This document shows, one piece after another, positions 43,236-54,370 of a stretch of DNA of 64,000 nucleotides. Every line of letters starts with the position of its first letter. Position 1 is the first letter of the stretch. The position numbers and the translations under genes are program-made. Origin of the DNA: Microbotryum silenes-acaulis (lineage: Eukaryota > Basidiomycota > Microbotryomycetes > Microbotryales > Microbotryaceae); NCBI GenBank assembly GCA_003665825.1, contig QPFY01000005.1:372001-436000 (forward strand). The letters run 5' to 3'. The notes beneath the pieces were generated by a model. The model saw only the letters and a program-made list of their open reading frames with translations. It was not told the DNA's origin and made no database searches.

Positions 43236-45705
43236 TCATTCCTTCGGCTCCTTCCCTGTTTCCCTCACGACGGGTTCGTCCTTGTCGGTATTCTTCTTCT
43301 TCGACTTGGTCGACTTCTTCTCCTTCGGTGTTGTTTCGGTCGAAGCTTCGGGTTCGTCGCAACCCAACGCCTCTTTCACTTTATCTTTCCCTGCTACAAG
43401 AGCAAGCCACGGAAAACAAAAAAACGAGTCAATTCCATCATTCTAACGAGTTCTTCATCGACGAGGTAGCCAACGTTTCACACCATTCCATAGGTCACCC
43501 AACAGCGACTCGCCGTCTTCCTTGCCCTTCGTGTCGGCGGTCTCAGGGGTTGGTTTGTGTGGGGTTGCTTGGGGCGGTGGTGTTGTTGAGGTGGAGGGCT
43601 TGGCCGCGGCTTCATCGAGAGGTTTCGAGGGATCGTTTTCATCCATTGTCGACCACCACTTTCCAGACACTGCGAAAAGAGAACCGTTCACAAGTGTCAG
43701 CACATCAATCCTCCACGAGTGCGATCCACAGCCCACTCGGAAACTTACCGGCATCGGATGGTGGGGGTTTGGCTTGGTGCGTAAAGCCAGGCGAGTTCTC
43801 GTCGGGCAGCTTGGAGGCCTTCTTGGATGAGGTAGACTGGGCCGATGCGGCTTGGGCCTCGGTCGAGCCTCCGTCGTTGGATGACGGTGGCGCTGACGAC
43901 GGCGAATATGACGACGATCCGGGAGATTCAGTTTCGGAAACGTACATCTGCAAGATACGTCGTTGGGCCGGAGTCAAAGTGCTGTAGGGAGGTAGGGAGG
44001 TTTCAGTCAGGACATCCGCTTGCCTGTCATAAACATAGCCCAAACTCGAAGCACTTACCGAGGCATTTGAACTCCGAACCTGACCACAAGATCACCATAT
44101 TCGTCCTTGTACAGCTTCTTAACACCTCGGCCTCGCAGGACCATCTCCTCGCCGGGCTGCGTACCCTGAGGCACCTTGACCTCCACTTCCCGATCAAGCG
44201 TCGCGACCCTTGCTCGACCACCCAAGATGGCCGTGTAGAAGGGCACGCCAACGTCTTGGTAGAGGTTCGAGCCCTGGCGCTGGAAGGTTTTGCTGGGCAG
44301 GACCGAAACTCGGACGTAGAGGTCTCCAACTCGACCCTTGCCTCCGAGGGGGGCATCGCCCTGGCCGTCGATTCGAATCTTCATTCCATCGTCGACACCA
44401 GGCGGGATGCGCACCTCGACTGACTTGCGCTCGCGCACCTTGCCGACGCCGTTGCAAGTGCCGCAGCCCGAGCCGTACGGTGTGGTCGACCCCGAACCGC
44501 CGCAGACGTTGCAGGTCGACGCCATTTGGAAGCCGGACTGGATCGTGAATGTCCTCGTCCCGCTTCCTCCACACGCTCGGCAGCTCGATTTCTGTGCTCC
44601 TTCCTTCAAGCCGGATCCCTTGCAAGTCCCGCAGTCGACCACCGGGGAGATGGTAACGGTCTTGCTCGTGCCCTTGGCCGCTTCGAGGAAAGGCAGCGAG
44701 ATGCCGATCTCAATATCTTCACCCGGTTGCATCCCTTGACCTGGTCGGGCTGAACCACCCCTTCCACCACCGAATGCGCCGAACAATGACTCGAAGATGT
44801 CGGGTCCAGCTCCACCGGCCCCACCGGCGGCCCCTCCGCCGAAGAAGTCGGAGAATCCAGCACCCCCGAACGAGGACGAGGCGCGGGCGTAGGCATCCGA
44901 GTCAAAGCCTTGCTGCGTCGATGCAGGTCCAAAGCGATCGAAGTCGGCACGTTTCTTTTCGTCAGATAGGATCTGCGCGCAGCGAAATTAATTGCGATTG
45001 TCAGCTCCAGCGCCAGCCTCACCGAGCAGGGGGACACCATCTCAGGCGAAGGTCTCACATCGTATGCTTCCTGGATCTCTACAAATCTCTCTTTGGCACC
45101 CTTGTCCTTGTTGGTATCAGGATGGAACTTTTTGGCGAGCTGCGAGCTCAAAACAGGATGTAGGGTGCCATCGTCAGCTGAGGGAAGCCCGTAGAAGGTC
45201 AAGGAAAGAGCTTCGCGCTCCGCCGTACCTGGTAGTAGGCTCGCTTAATCTCGCTCGCGGATGCATCCTTGGCCACACCAATCGCCTTGTACGGGTCTTG
45301 GACGAGCGAGGTCGATGAAGCATGGAACGTGCGCTGTGGGGAAGGCAGGTAGTAGGCGGCGTCAGCGAGCGGCCGGCGATGACATAACGATCGCAGACAC
45401 GGCCGGGTGGACACGCAGCACGCAGCACGTACCTGATGTACTTTGTTCCCAGCCCGACGGCTCAAAGCCGATGAGACCAGATTCCATCCAAGTCGTTGAC
45501 GAGGTGCAGCGGCGGTACTTAGTCGGCGGGTTGACGACGGTGACTTTGATGCGACCGCGAACGAGCGTTGCGAAGGGCCGTCACTGCTCCCGCTGGCGAC
45601 CGGTGATGCAGTGACTGCAGACGAGACCGTGCGACAGACGCAGAGTGATATGCCACTGCCGTTCAGGAGGCTCAGCAGCGAAGGTGTACGCGCTAGGGGC
45701 GCCAT
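43236..45705 (-). CDS. MDJ1: Mitochondrial type I J-protein Mdj1
   Basis: Matrix co-chaperone of Hsp70 Ssc1. Exons: 45705-45433, 45333-45229, 45139-45059, 44972-44059, 43981-43749, 43669-43484, 43390-43236 (648 aa). An Arg/Ser/Ala-rich presequence of about 100 residues is followed by the J domain (DPYKAIGVAKDASASEIK, HPD at 132-134). Then come a Gly/Phe-rich linker and four zinc repeats: CGTCKGSG, CRACGGSG, CNVCGGSG, CGTCNGVG. The substrate-binding domains read DLYVRVSVLPSKTFQRQG and YGDLVVRFGVQMPR. The C-terminus is ambiguous. If the last intron (43483-43391) is not spliced, the protein ends KRWLPRR at 43455 (606 aa). Spliced, it gains a Lys/Glu-rich tail. Confidence 0.93.
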
Positions 45706-46288
45706 CAATCTTGCAGCGTCTCAACTGGCAGATGCTCGTGACGGAATGTCGAGGAAGCTGAGAGCGATTCCGGCGCACGTACCCCTACGTACCCCCGCAG
45801 CTTGGGAAGCCGACGGTCAACTCTGGTAAACTCGAGGCCTATCGAGGCCGTCGACAATCGAGTCGGAAACCGACATCCTTCACTGGATGGCATCCAATTT
45901 ATTGTATTGGGAGCACAGAGCTACCTTGCCCGTCAACAATTTTGTCCTGAGCCACTGCTAAATACAGATGGCATGTCGGCGAAACTTCTCGGCTTCGCAA
46001 AATTTGTCAAATCGAGGGCACTGCTGGGCAGGCTTTGATCGCATGTCACCGACACTTTCCACTTCATCTCTGTGTTCGCAAGTAGCATGAACGACAGCGG
46101 TCAACAAGCTGGTACCCAGGAGCTGCCTCCGCGACCGTTATTAATTAGCCAGCGAATCAAAGTCGGGGTTCTTCGGCCTGGGCCATTTGGTCCTTCGCCG
46201 TGATCGTTCGACTCGACCAGTCTCGTTAGTCGCGAGATCCGCGTCTCCTTCAGCCTACAGCTCCGAGCTCTAAACGAGTGTCAACACC
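45706..46288. promoter_or_regulatory. Divergent intergenic region, MDJ1 and EXPERA-like gene
   Basis: 583 bp between two divergent starts. No coding feature or recognised element. Confidence 0.5.
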
Positions 46289-47636
46289 ATGGTTCACATT
46301 CCGCCCTTTTGGGTCAAAGCTTGTACGTTCCGTCTCTCACCGTCCTTACAAGAGGCAGGAGGCAGGTTCATGACTATATGCACGCGTGAGCTCACCGTTC
46401 CCCCTCGGAATTGCGCCTCCTCCTTTCGTCTAAGTTTAGGGTTCATCCTTAGTACCATCCTCGTCTTCTGGGATGCTGGCTACTGCCTTCTACGACCGCA
46501 TACTTTTGCGGGAGGCAAATACCATACCCTGTGGACGTGAGTTGCAGATCCACCACGCCTCTGCGGGCGCCTCGTCGGAGTCCGGTCATGTCGACGTCAT
46601 GTGGCCGTGGTGTGGGGCGCTGTGTGGGATGGGCTCGATGGAACGCTGATCCCGGACCCTACTTGTTTTCGGATGAGGCCTGCAGACCCTATGTTTTGTA
46701 TGCACGTGAGTTGACCTTCAAATCCCAAGTCGTTGCTGAGCAGCACTAAGCATGACTCCTCCCATGTTTCAGGCGTCGACTACGTCTACGGCCATGCAGG
46801 TAAGCGCTCCCCACGCGGAGGTCAAACCATACCTCACATGTCTGACGAAATGCCTACCCGATACCTGTTCACGAAACACCAGTCTTCAAAGCCGGTGAAG
46901 GCTTTACCTCAGCGCAAGCGATCCTCAACGTTGTTGAAAACTTCATGAACATTACTTATCTGCTCTTGCTTCGAGCCGGATCGGCGAACACCATTCTGGT
47001 GGGATTTTTTGCTGTCACATGCACGTTTTGGGTCAGTTGGTCCTTGCGTATCGAGAGAGTCATGACTTTGTTCTGCATGACTGACTTTGAGAACTGCTCT
47101 TCGTTCGCGGCGGTATCAGAAAACGGCAAGTTTTTGGGGGAGGATCTGAGCACGGGTAGCCGAGCAAACCTGCCGAGTTTGACGACGCGCTAATCGGCAA
47201 ATTGTCCTCGTGATTAGGTGCTCTACTGGCTCATGGATCAACAATGTGGATGGTGCCAAACGTGAGTCACATTTTCAGATCATGACCCTAAAGGCCTAAT
47301 CTACCAGCTGCTGATCCACGCCTTCCGCACACCTCCCCTAATCCCGTCCGACGAGATATGCAGCGGCCACAACAGCCTGTACAAGTGGATCATGTTATTC
47401 GGTATCCCTAATGGGTTCTGGCTAGTAGTCCCGTGAGTCTTGTCCCACTCTCACATCTCACACCTGTTACCCCCCTCTTGAAATGGTCGTCGGGCCTGAC
47501 TTGCGCACCTTCGAATGGCCCATTCAGTTTCTCCATCATCATCCTCTTCGGGTCCGAGATCTCGTCCAACTTGAGGACGCTGCAGAACGCTGCAGAAGGC
47601 CAAGGCAAAGACGAACTAAGTGGAAAACCGAGGTGA
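46289..47636 (+). CDS. Four-TM EXPERA/EBP-like membrane protein
   Basis: 182 aa spread over eight exons: 46289-46322, 46440-46536, 46686-46705 (20 nt), 46773-46799 (27 nt), 46883-47031, 47218-47261, 47364-47432, 47528-47636; phases close exactly. Four hydrophobic segments appear: FILSTILVFWDAGYCLL, NFMNITYLLLL, ILVGFFAVTCTFWVLYWL and IPNGFWLVVPFSIIILF. Conserved blocks IPPFWVK, RVDYVYG, GFTSAQAILNVVENFMN and GHNSLYKW resemble a fungal protein group related to emopamil-binding/EXPERA proteins. Those act on sterols or as chaperones; no activity is claimed here. The exon 2 acceptor is the least certain junction (an alternative lies at 46434). More than half the locus is intron. Confidence 0.72.
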
Positions 47637-47793
47637 GAAAGGGATATATTGGGGGGAAAAGTGTGTACACCCGAGGCGAAATAGAACTCGCATGAGGCAA
47701 ACCAAACGATCATGAGAAGGGATGTATTTCGTCGATTGGAGAGTCACCAAAGCCACTGCTATATATCATTCGAAAGTCATAACAAGAAAAACA

Positions 47794-50187
47794 TCACGAT
47801 CCTCCACCATTGAAAGCCAAATTGTTCCTAAACGCCGCCAAGACCCCCTGAGCAGTCATCTGCAACGTCCACAAACTGACGGCCTGCAACCTCTGCTGAT
47901 TCGCATTCTGGACGTGATGAGCCAAAGCCGCATAGGTCTGTTCGGACATGCGGTCCAACAAGCCGACGTCGTAGGTCGTCCATGAGCCGTCGAATTCGTC
48001 GAGGTCGAGATCGAGATGACAATGGATCGGAACAAGCGTATGATGCGAGTTGATGAAAGCCACGATCGGTCGGATCAAGGCGTTGTTGACGTAGGATAGG
48101 TCCGAGGTGAAGTAAGGGACCGAGGCCTTGAGGTCTTTGAACCGAATGTCGAGGTCGATCGAGACCGTGTGATCGATCCATTCGTGCTTCGTCACTTGGG
48201 TGTCTTCTTTGTCCTCTTCTTCCATCACTTCGGCTTCAGCGACGACTCGCGCATTCCGCTCGGCCCGTCGAACCTCTTTCCTCAGTTCGGCTTGTTTACG
48301 CTTCTCGACTTGCCATTCTTCCGGGGCACTGAGTGCTTCCCTCGTCAATGTACCTCGACCAGGGATGCGATCGCCCTTGCTGGAGACGCCGGTCGTGGAA
48401 GTCGCAGAGGCAGGTTCACCCCCATTGGTAGCGATCTGCAACCTCCCACCGATCTCATCGACCAGATCCGCCACGAGCGTCGACAGATCAAGCTCATCGC
48501 CGTCCCTAGGGAAGCGAATATCGGCGACGATATCACACCGGCCCGAGGTGATCCAAGACAGGACGCCGGTGTCCTTCGCGGACTGCATGTGGTCGATCGG
48601 CACGCCGTCAATCCTAAACCTCGACATGCGTCCCCACCTTGCATCCTTGAGGTCCATTTCGGACGTGCGTCCGATCGATTGAGGGGTGTGCAACGAGAAG
48701 AGGCAGTTGTCAACTTGACCGACGACGGAGTCGGCCGACATGAGGTCGTAGAACAACCACTGCTTGCGGAAGCGGCGGATGTCGGCGTTGAAAATGGAGA
48801 ACGTGTAAGGTCGGAATTGATCGGGTTGGTAGATGGTCACGAGAAAGTCCTGGATCTGCAACGACTCGAGCCAAAAATCGCCCGGGTGGGCTGTGTGCCG
48901 GTACGCGAACCGATCTCGTGGTGCTCCAGGATCGTAGATGATGTGCGATCGATCTGTAAACCCCATAATCTTGGCTATCAGTGTCCCATCAGGACGAGGC
49001 TGAGGCCGCAGCTAAGGCTCACCGACGATGCCCCTAACTCCTTTAACGACGGCCTCCTTGACAAGCCCCTTCCCGTCCAACCACCTCCTCAGACTAAGCG
49101 TCACTTCGATGGTATCGATACTGAGGTGGAAATGAGTCCACTTGGCCATCTGTTCGTCTTCCAAACTCGCCTGCTCCGATTGCGCATGCGCCTCGTCCTC
49201 GTTCTTGGAACCAGAGCGGTCCAAATCAGTTATGGCCAACGTCTTGGACCTCGTCGCCGCGTTGTAATGGTCTGCGGTCGTACCCCTCGACACGAAGACG
49301 TTTTTGAACACGATCTTGCTGGTGCCCCCCAGCACACCCCACTTGGGCACGATCGCCGACTCGAAGACAACTCTGACCCCGGTTGACTTGGTGAGATAGT
49401 TGCCGAGCTTGGTGCCGAGCCAGTTTTGAGAACTGATCGAGTTGACAACGAGGAAGCAGAACGAAAGGAAACTCGTCGTCGAGAGCAAAAACCAACCCAA
49501 GGTGCCGAGAATGCCGAACGAGAAGAAGGCCGAATAGTCATCGGCTCGGAAACGACGATACGAGCGGATCGTCAACCACTTGAAGCGGATGCGCAGACGC
49601 TCAAAGAAGCCGTGGGTCACCTCGAGCAGCTGATCGCGCGATGGAGGTCGACCCGGTGCATAGGAAGGGAGCGTGACGGCCAGTCGACGCAACGAGGCTG
49701 GTAAGGACGAAAGGTAGGACGGCGAGGACTTTGAGAGCGCTGTCGGAACCTGGGGTGTAGGCTTGGATAGGGCCGTCGAGGGGTCCGTCGCTGCTGGTGG
49801 TGGGGATGGTGAGCCTTTGTCCTGGCTAGGGTAGTCGGGTGTATTCGGCGAATCGGTGGATGAGGATGTCGGCGAAGAAGCATTTGCCGCATTTTGAGGA
49901 CATTTGGGTGATGGGCACGACGTGTAGGCTCGTTTCCAGGTCGCCGAGGTGGAGATCGAGGTGACTGAGGGTCGACTGGAAGCTAGTCGAACGAGTGTGC
50001 CGGGTCGATGTGATGCCTTCGTCCAGCGCTGAGGATGGTGTAGAGCATCGGGGGGTGTGGACGACGAGGAAAAGTGTCGCTGTTGATGACCGAGTTTGGT
50101 GAAGAAGCGATGAATCTCGGTGTAGCTGTGTCCGAGCGTGCGGGGAGCCAAGCCGACGTGCTTCAAGGCGACCGCGACGGTCGTCAT
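47794..50187 (-). CDS. MDM31: Mdm31/Mdm32-family mitochondrial inner-membrane protein
   Basis: 774 aa in two exons: 50187-49023 and 48953-47794. The family is needed for mitochondrial shape, mtDNA nucleoid stability and cardiolipin homeostasis. An N-terminal presequence-like region (residues 1-90, Ser/Arg-rich) and a Pro/Ser linker precede FFERLRIRFKWLTIRSYRRF. A transmembrane segment follows (GILGTLGWFLLSTTSFLSF, about 245-270). Further motifs are WLGTKLGNYLTKSTGVRVVFE, SRGTTADHYN, FHLSIDTIEVTLSLRRWLDG, GDFWLESLQIQDFLVTIYQP and PVIDDMQ-region equivalent VPIDHMQS. The last part, DLSYVNNALIRPIVAFINS, is also typical. Mdm31 and Mdm32 cannot be told apart by eye. Confidence 0.88.
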
Positions 50188-50420
50188 GGCTTTTTGACGT
50201 GGCCTGCGAATGCGATCGAGGTCGCTCGCAAGCTTCGGCGAGTGGTGTGCTTCACGCTGCCAGCTGGTGCAACCGACACCACGCCTGCTCCTCCGTCTGG
50301 TTCGAGTCGTTGGAAGTTGGTCCTCCTGTTTTGTTTGCGACTGCCTGTCTGGTGGCTGGAGGAGGGGTACGAGGTGAGGAGTGAGGAGCGCGGACGTTGC
50401 CTACACCTATGCGGGTCAAA
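50188..50420. promoter_or_regulatory. Upstream region of the MDM31-like gene
   Basis: About 230 bp between the start codon and the left inverted repeat of the mobile region. It should hold the promoter. No element was recognised. Confidence 0.4.
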
Positions 50421-50488
50421 TTAAGCCGGCCAAAAAAACTAGGTCGCGCGTAACGCGTTAAGGCAGCTTTTTTGAAATTTGGCCCAGG
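50421..50488 (+). repeat. Left terminal inverted repeat (68 bp)
   Basis: It begins ttaagccggccaaa and contains taaggcagctttttt. Its reverse complement matches 52921-52987 along the whole length with small changes. The outer end is TTAA. Confidence 0.75.
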
Positions 50489-50555
50489 AAAACGTTGGTA
50501 CAGGCATGGTATACCATCCCTCCCCCACCGCCCGCGCCCGGAGGCAACATCCTAC

Positions 50556-52920
50556 TTTTTTTTATTTTTTTATTTGATAGACTTCATTAACAGCATAATT
50601 ATATTAATACCTAGAAATCTTCGGAAAAGTCGGAGGGAATGCTGTTACGCACACTGGCAGAAGCCAGTAGTGTAGGACTCATTGACCCTGAACCAGGATC
50701 AACCATACCCACTAAAACCCCCTTTGGTGGCTTACAGAGACACTAGGCGACCCTTGGACTCCTGAATAGAGGCTCGAAGCCCCTAGAAGTCCGTTTCGGT
50801 GATCGGTTCCAAAAGATCCGACGAGAATCGGCGACGGCGACAGAGCTTCCAGATCGAGTGAAAGAAGAGGACTCGTAGTTCGACAAGGCGACGTTCCGAG
50901 CGAGACACGACCGGACATACAAGTCCACAAAGACTGGGTGGGGGGTCGGGGACAGAGCAGACCAGAGACGCCGGGCGAATGGGCAGCCGACCGCGAGGTG
51001 GGCCAGGCACTCGGGTGCTTCCGAGAGGCACATCACACAGGAGGCAGATCGATTGTTGGGGTGAGGGCTGGTTGGGGAGGCGACTTGGCTGCCCGGATGG
51101 AGGGACCCCAGGGAGAGAAGGTGGCCGGTATCCTCGGCGTCCGAGTGAACCCGGCGAACCTTGCGCAAAGCCTTCCACCAAGCGTTCCAACGTTGCTCAG
51201 GCAGATCGAATATCTTCTGGTGTCCCTTGGGGAAGATAGGAGGGAAGATGAAGACTTGGTGGCGTTTGGACGCGTTCACAAACGAAGACGGGGTCATCAC
51301 CTCGCCATCGGGCCCTCGAAAAAGCGTCGGGGTTACCGAAAGTTGTATTCCGTGGCCCGCTGGGAAGTAGAGTACGTGCGTCGCCCATTGCTCGAGGTTC
51401 TGGCTCTTGGAGAGTTCCGGGGGATTGAGCGTGGTCACCGACGCCCAGGCTTCGAAGTATCGGACCCAACGTGCAGGAAGAAGTTTTCTCGTCTTTCTCA
51501 CCGCATGGTCCCACTTTGGGGGAGGATGGCAAAAGTATGCCCACCAGATCCAGATCCAAGGGCGACGATGCTGGTTGGGGGCCGGTCTGGACAAGGTGAA
51601 AGGGGTTGGTTGGTTCGGTGCCTGGAGGCGAATGCGGATGTCGAAGAGGTGGCGTGTGAAGCAGCCGTCCGGGGCCCGGAGCTGGAAGACCCACTTCGCG
51701 TGATCGATCGCTAGACGCCGAGGCAGATCAATCAAGCCGAAGCCGCCGTGATCGAGAGGGGTGCAGAGGCGCGACCGGGAGACCTTCGGACGTCGCTGAG
51801 TACCATCCGAAGCTCGACCGTGAATGGCGAGCATGACGGCCTCCTCGATCTCCTTGACAACGCTCTTGGGGGCGGGGAGGAATCGGCTGTAATACAGGAT
51901 CTTTGTGTAGCAGTAGATGTTGATGATCGAACACTTGGCTGCATATGGGAGATCGTACATCGGAATTGAGCGTATCCGAGCGATGGTCGAGGCCTTGACA
52001 TCTTCCCAGCCCGCATCCTCGGCGATCTCCACCCCGACCTGAATACCAAGGTAGCGAAACTGCGAATCGCTGAGACGCCAGGTCCCGAGATCTGGGGCGA
52101 TCGGCCGATCCCGAAAAGCTCCGAGGGGTAGAGGAAAGATTTGGCGTTGCTGAGCTTGCTGGCACTTGCCCGTTCGTAAAGCTCGATCGCCCGATTGAGG
52201 TGGTCGAGGTCCGAGAGGTTGTGGAGTGCAGTGCGCAGCAAGCGTCGTCGGCAAAGAGGAGTTCTCGAATGTTTTGGAGGCCCGCAATCTCGATGCCCTT
52301 GACTCTCAATCGAATCTGACAGGCAAAACCTTCGATCGCCAGAACGAAGAGACGGAGCCAGAGGATCACCTTGCCGAACGCCCGACAGGATGTCGAAAGC
52401 GGCAGAGAGCCAACCGTTGAGGAAGATCGACGCGGATTGGTTGGTGTAGGTCGCTCGGTACCATTGGCGGGCTTTGGGGCCGAGGCCAACGGCGCAGAGG
52501 ACTGCATCAAGGTACGCGTGGGAAAGACGATCGTAAGCCTTTTCAAAGTCCATCACCGCTAGCATGCCGGACACGGGTGTTGAGCCCGGAAGTCCAGGGT
52601 CCATGAGACACTGGACCTCAGCGATGTTCGTGCCGATCCAACGGTTCGGAACAAAGCCACGTTGGGTTGGGTCGATCAGGGACTCGAGCAAGGGAGCGAG
52701 GCGCCGCTGGTTGTGGGCTTGCGAGATGATGCGCTCGTCCGCATTGATGAGCGATATGGGGCGTTTGTTCGAGAGCTGATCCCTCTCGCCGCGCTTGTGG
52801 ATGAGATGGATGTGGGCGGTGTTGCGGGGAAGAGGTCCAGGCTAACGGGCCTCGGTGGGGATCGAGTTGATGACGTCTCGAAGAATCGGGCCAGTGGCCG
52901 GATCCCTCTACCAAGCTTTC
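50556..52920 (-). mobile_element. LINE-type non-LTR retrotransposon remnant
   Basis: The minus strand encodes a reverse transcriptase split over three frames. The order is: HIHLIHKRGERDQLSNKRP, DPTQRGFVPNRW, VMDFEKAYDRLSH and GVRQGDPLAPSL (52850-52345); then the catalytic FADD box in IRELLFADDACC (near 52265), another frame. Then come the thumb-side and C-terminal part FRYLGIQVGVEIAEDAGW to about 50745, ending in a zf-RVT-like CVMCLSEAPECLAHLA with a Cys/His pattern. A stop interrupts the reading near 52843. The 3' side ends in an A-rich tail (plus strand 50556-50575). There is no endonuclease domain or ORF1. It is 5'-truncated and cannot make active protein. Confidence 0.85.
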
Positions 52921-52987
52921 CCCGGGCCAAAAAACAGAAAAGCTGCCTTATCGCGCGTGCGCGCACGAGTTCATTTGGCTGGCTTAA
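52921..52987 (-). repeat. Right terminal inverted repeat (67 bp)
   Basis: Read on the minus strand it begins ttaagccagccaaa and contains taaggcagcttttc, matching the left repeat at 50421-50488. It ends in TTAA on the outer side and abuts the 5' truncation point of the LINE remnant. Confidence 0.75.
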
Positions 52988-53124
52988 TGGACCTGCCGAT
53001 CTGCTTGCCTAAATCCGCCTTAAGCGCGCCTCACTATAATATAACCTTTGTCGTATAGTCACGCGCTCTTCTTCACTCCGTTACAGTTCGAATAATCTTC
53101 GATGAGGTTCAGACCCCCAAAAAT

Positions 53125-53260
53125 TTAATAACAGCATGATGGTATCAAAAAGTCGGATTTAAACACACCGGCTACAGTGCTAGGCCAGTAGGGTCGACTT
53201 CGTGTGACACCCGCTAAACCCCCTAGCTTTGGCTGGCTTTGGTTGGTGTTACAAAGATAT
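53125..53260 (-). mobile_element. Second LINE 3'-end fragment
   Basis: It shares an ordered series of short blocks with the 3' UTR of the LINE remnant at 50586-50745. These are taacagcat, aaaagtcgga, cacac-ggc, gccagtag, then a ctaaa-cccc block followed by ggtggctt/ggttggtgtt. The orientation is the same. No coding part remains. Confidence 0.55.
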
Positions 53261-53399
53261 GAGGTAGGCGCGGGCGAGTGAACTGCGTCTGTTCACCGTA
53301 TTACAACGAGCGTTTTCGACTGAGCCAACTGCCCCACACGTCCCGCGGTCGCGCACCCCGGCGTCGATCGACCCGGCTCGAGACACATCCTCACTCGCG

Positions 53400-53429
53400 A
53401 TGGTCGACCCCTCCTCAGCATCCATGTAG
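53400..53429 (+). other. Short upstream ORF (9 aa)
   Basis: ATG at 53400 opens a nine-codon frame ending TAG at 53427-53429, 14 bp before the start of the next gene. A further ATG lies within it, directly before the stop. Confidence 0.5.
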
Positions 53430-53443
53430 ACCTCGAACCAGTC

Positions 53444-54370
53444 ATGACGACAAAGCGACCGGTTCTCGCGTTGCAAACGGTGTTGCACGACCAACAGCAG
53501 CAGCAGCAGACACCCCAACGACTACGAAGCACGTCAGCCTCGAACGATGCACGTCCCACGACCTTTAGACCGCAAGCACATTCACTCGATCAATCCATTT
53601 TGGAATCCCCGATCCAATTCGTCGCTTCACCCAGGGCCTTGTCTCCCGTTCAAGCCGACTTTCATTTCCCCTTTCATCCTTCGTCGACCTCGTTGTCGAG
53701 ACCGGCTTCACGTCATGGATCACCGCGTCCTAAGAGCACGTCGGCGAGGAGAGAGGGTAACGATACTTCAACGTTCAAGCAGATCTTTGGTCAACTTGAT
53801 CGGATAGATCAGTTCCAAAAGCAGTTGGCGATACGCCATGCCGAACTCGAAAAGGTCGCGTCTGGCTCCGCTAGTCCGTCATCTCCGCAACGCCCCCAGC
53901 CAGCATCAGTCGAGGCGTCGCTCAAGTCGTCTTCAGCCACCGCCGCGACCGAGGAAGGCTCGGTCCATACAGAGAAGCCGGACGATGAGTCGAGTAAGTG
54001 TCGCGCCGATTATGATAAGCTCAAAAAGTCATTGGACGATCGGAGACCTCGTATGGACCAATTGATGACCATGGTCAGTTCTTTGACGCGACGCCCCACA
54101 TTGCTCGCGCACCATTCCTTCCTGGGACTGACAAGCCATCCTGAACTCCTACAGCTCGAAGAGCTATCAACGGCACTCAAGACATTCCACGCCTTACCTA
54201 CGCCTATGACATTCCCGCAAACCTCCTCGGCGCCTATGTCGCCCGTGTACCCCCCATTCGCACCGAGCAAAGACCGGAACGAGGCTGCTCGGAGCAGGAC
54301 GATCATAGAGCCTAGTGCGGGGCTGCCCGATCGAAGAAGAGGTGTACAAAGGCATTTAAGCTATTCTTAA
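53444..54370 (+). CDS. Low-complexity Ser/Pro/Gln-rich protein of unknown function
   Basis: 281 aa if the intron 54074-54154 (81 nt, GTCAGT...CTACAG, CTGAC branch) is removed, 308 aa if retained, because the intron is in frame and has no stop. There is a polyglutamine run of six near residue 17. A Ser/Pro-rich first half follows (SLDQSILESPIQFVASPR). Then comes a probable coiled coil (TFKQIFGQLDRIDQFQKQ), an acidic linker and a second short helix (DYDKLKKSLDDRR), joined by splicing to LEELSTALKTFHAL. The C-terminus is basic. No family is recognised. A uORF sits just upstream. Confidence 0.6.
   Translation: MTTKRPVLALQTVLHDQQQQQQTPQRLRSTSASNDARPTTFRPQAHSLDQSILESPIQFVASPRALSPVQADFHFPFHPSSTSLSRPASRHGSPRPKSTSARREGNDTSTFKQIFGQLDRIDQFQKQLAIRHAELEKVASGSASPSSPQRPQPASVEASLKSSSATAATEEGSVHTEKPDDESSKCRADYDKLKKSLDDRRPRMDQLMTMVSSLTRRPTLLAHHSFLGLTSHPELLQLEELSTALKTFHALPTPMTFPQTSSAPMSPVYPPFAPSKDRNEAARSRTIIEPSAGLPDRRRGVQRHLSYS

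Noticed and set aside
48169..49386. 405-aa plus-strand open frame
   Set aside because: It is antisense to the well-supported MDM31-like gene and reflects GC-rich codon use; no motif.
50938..51714. 258-aa plus-strand open frame
   Set aside because: Antisense to the LINE reverse transcriptase remnant; no motif of its own.
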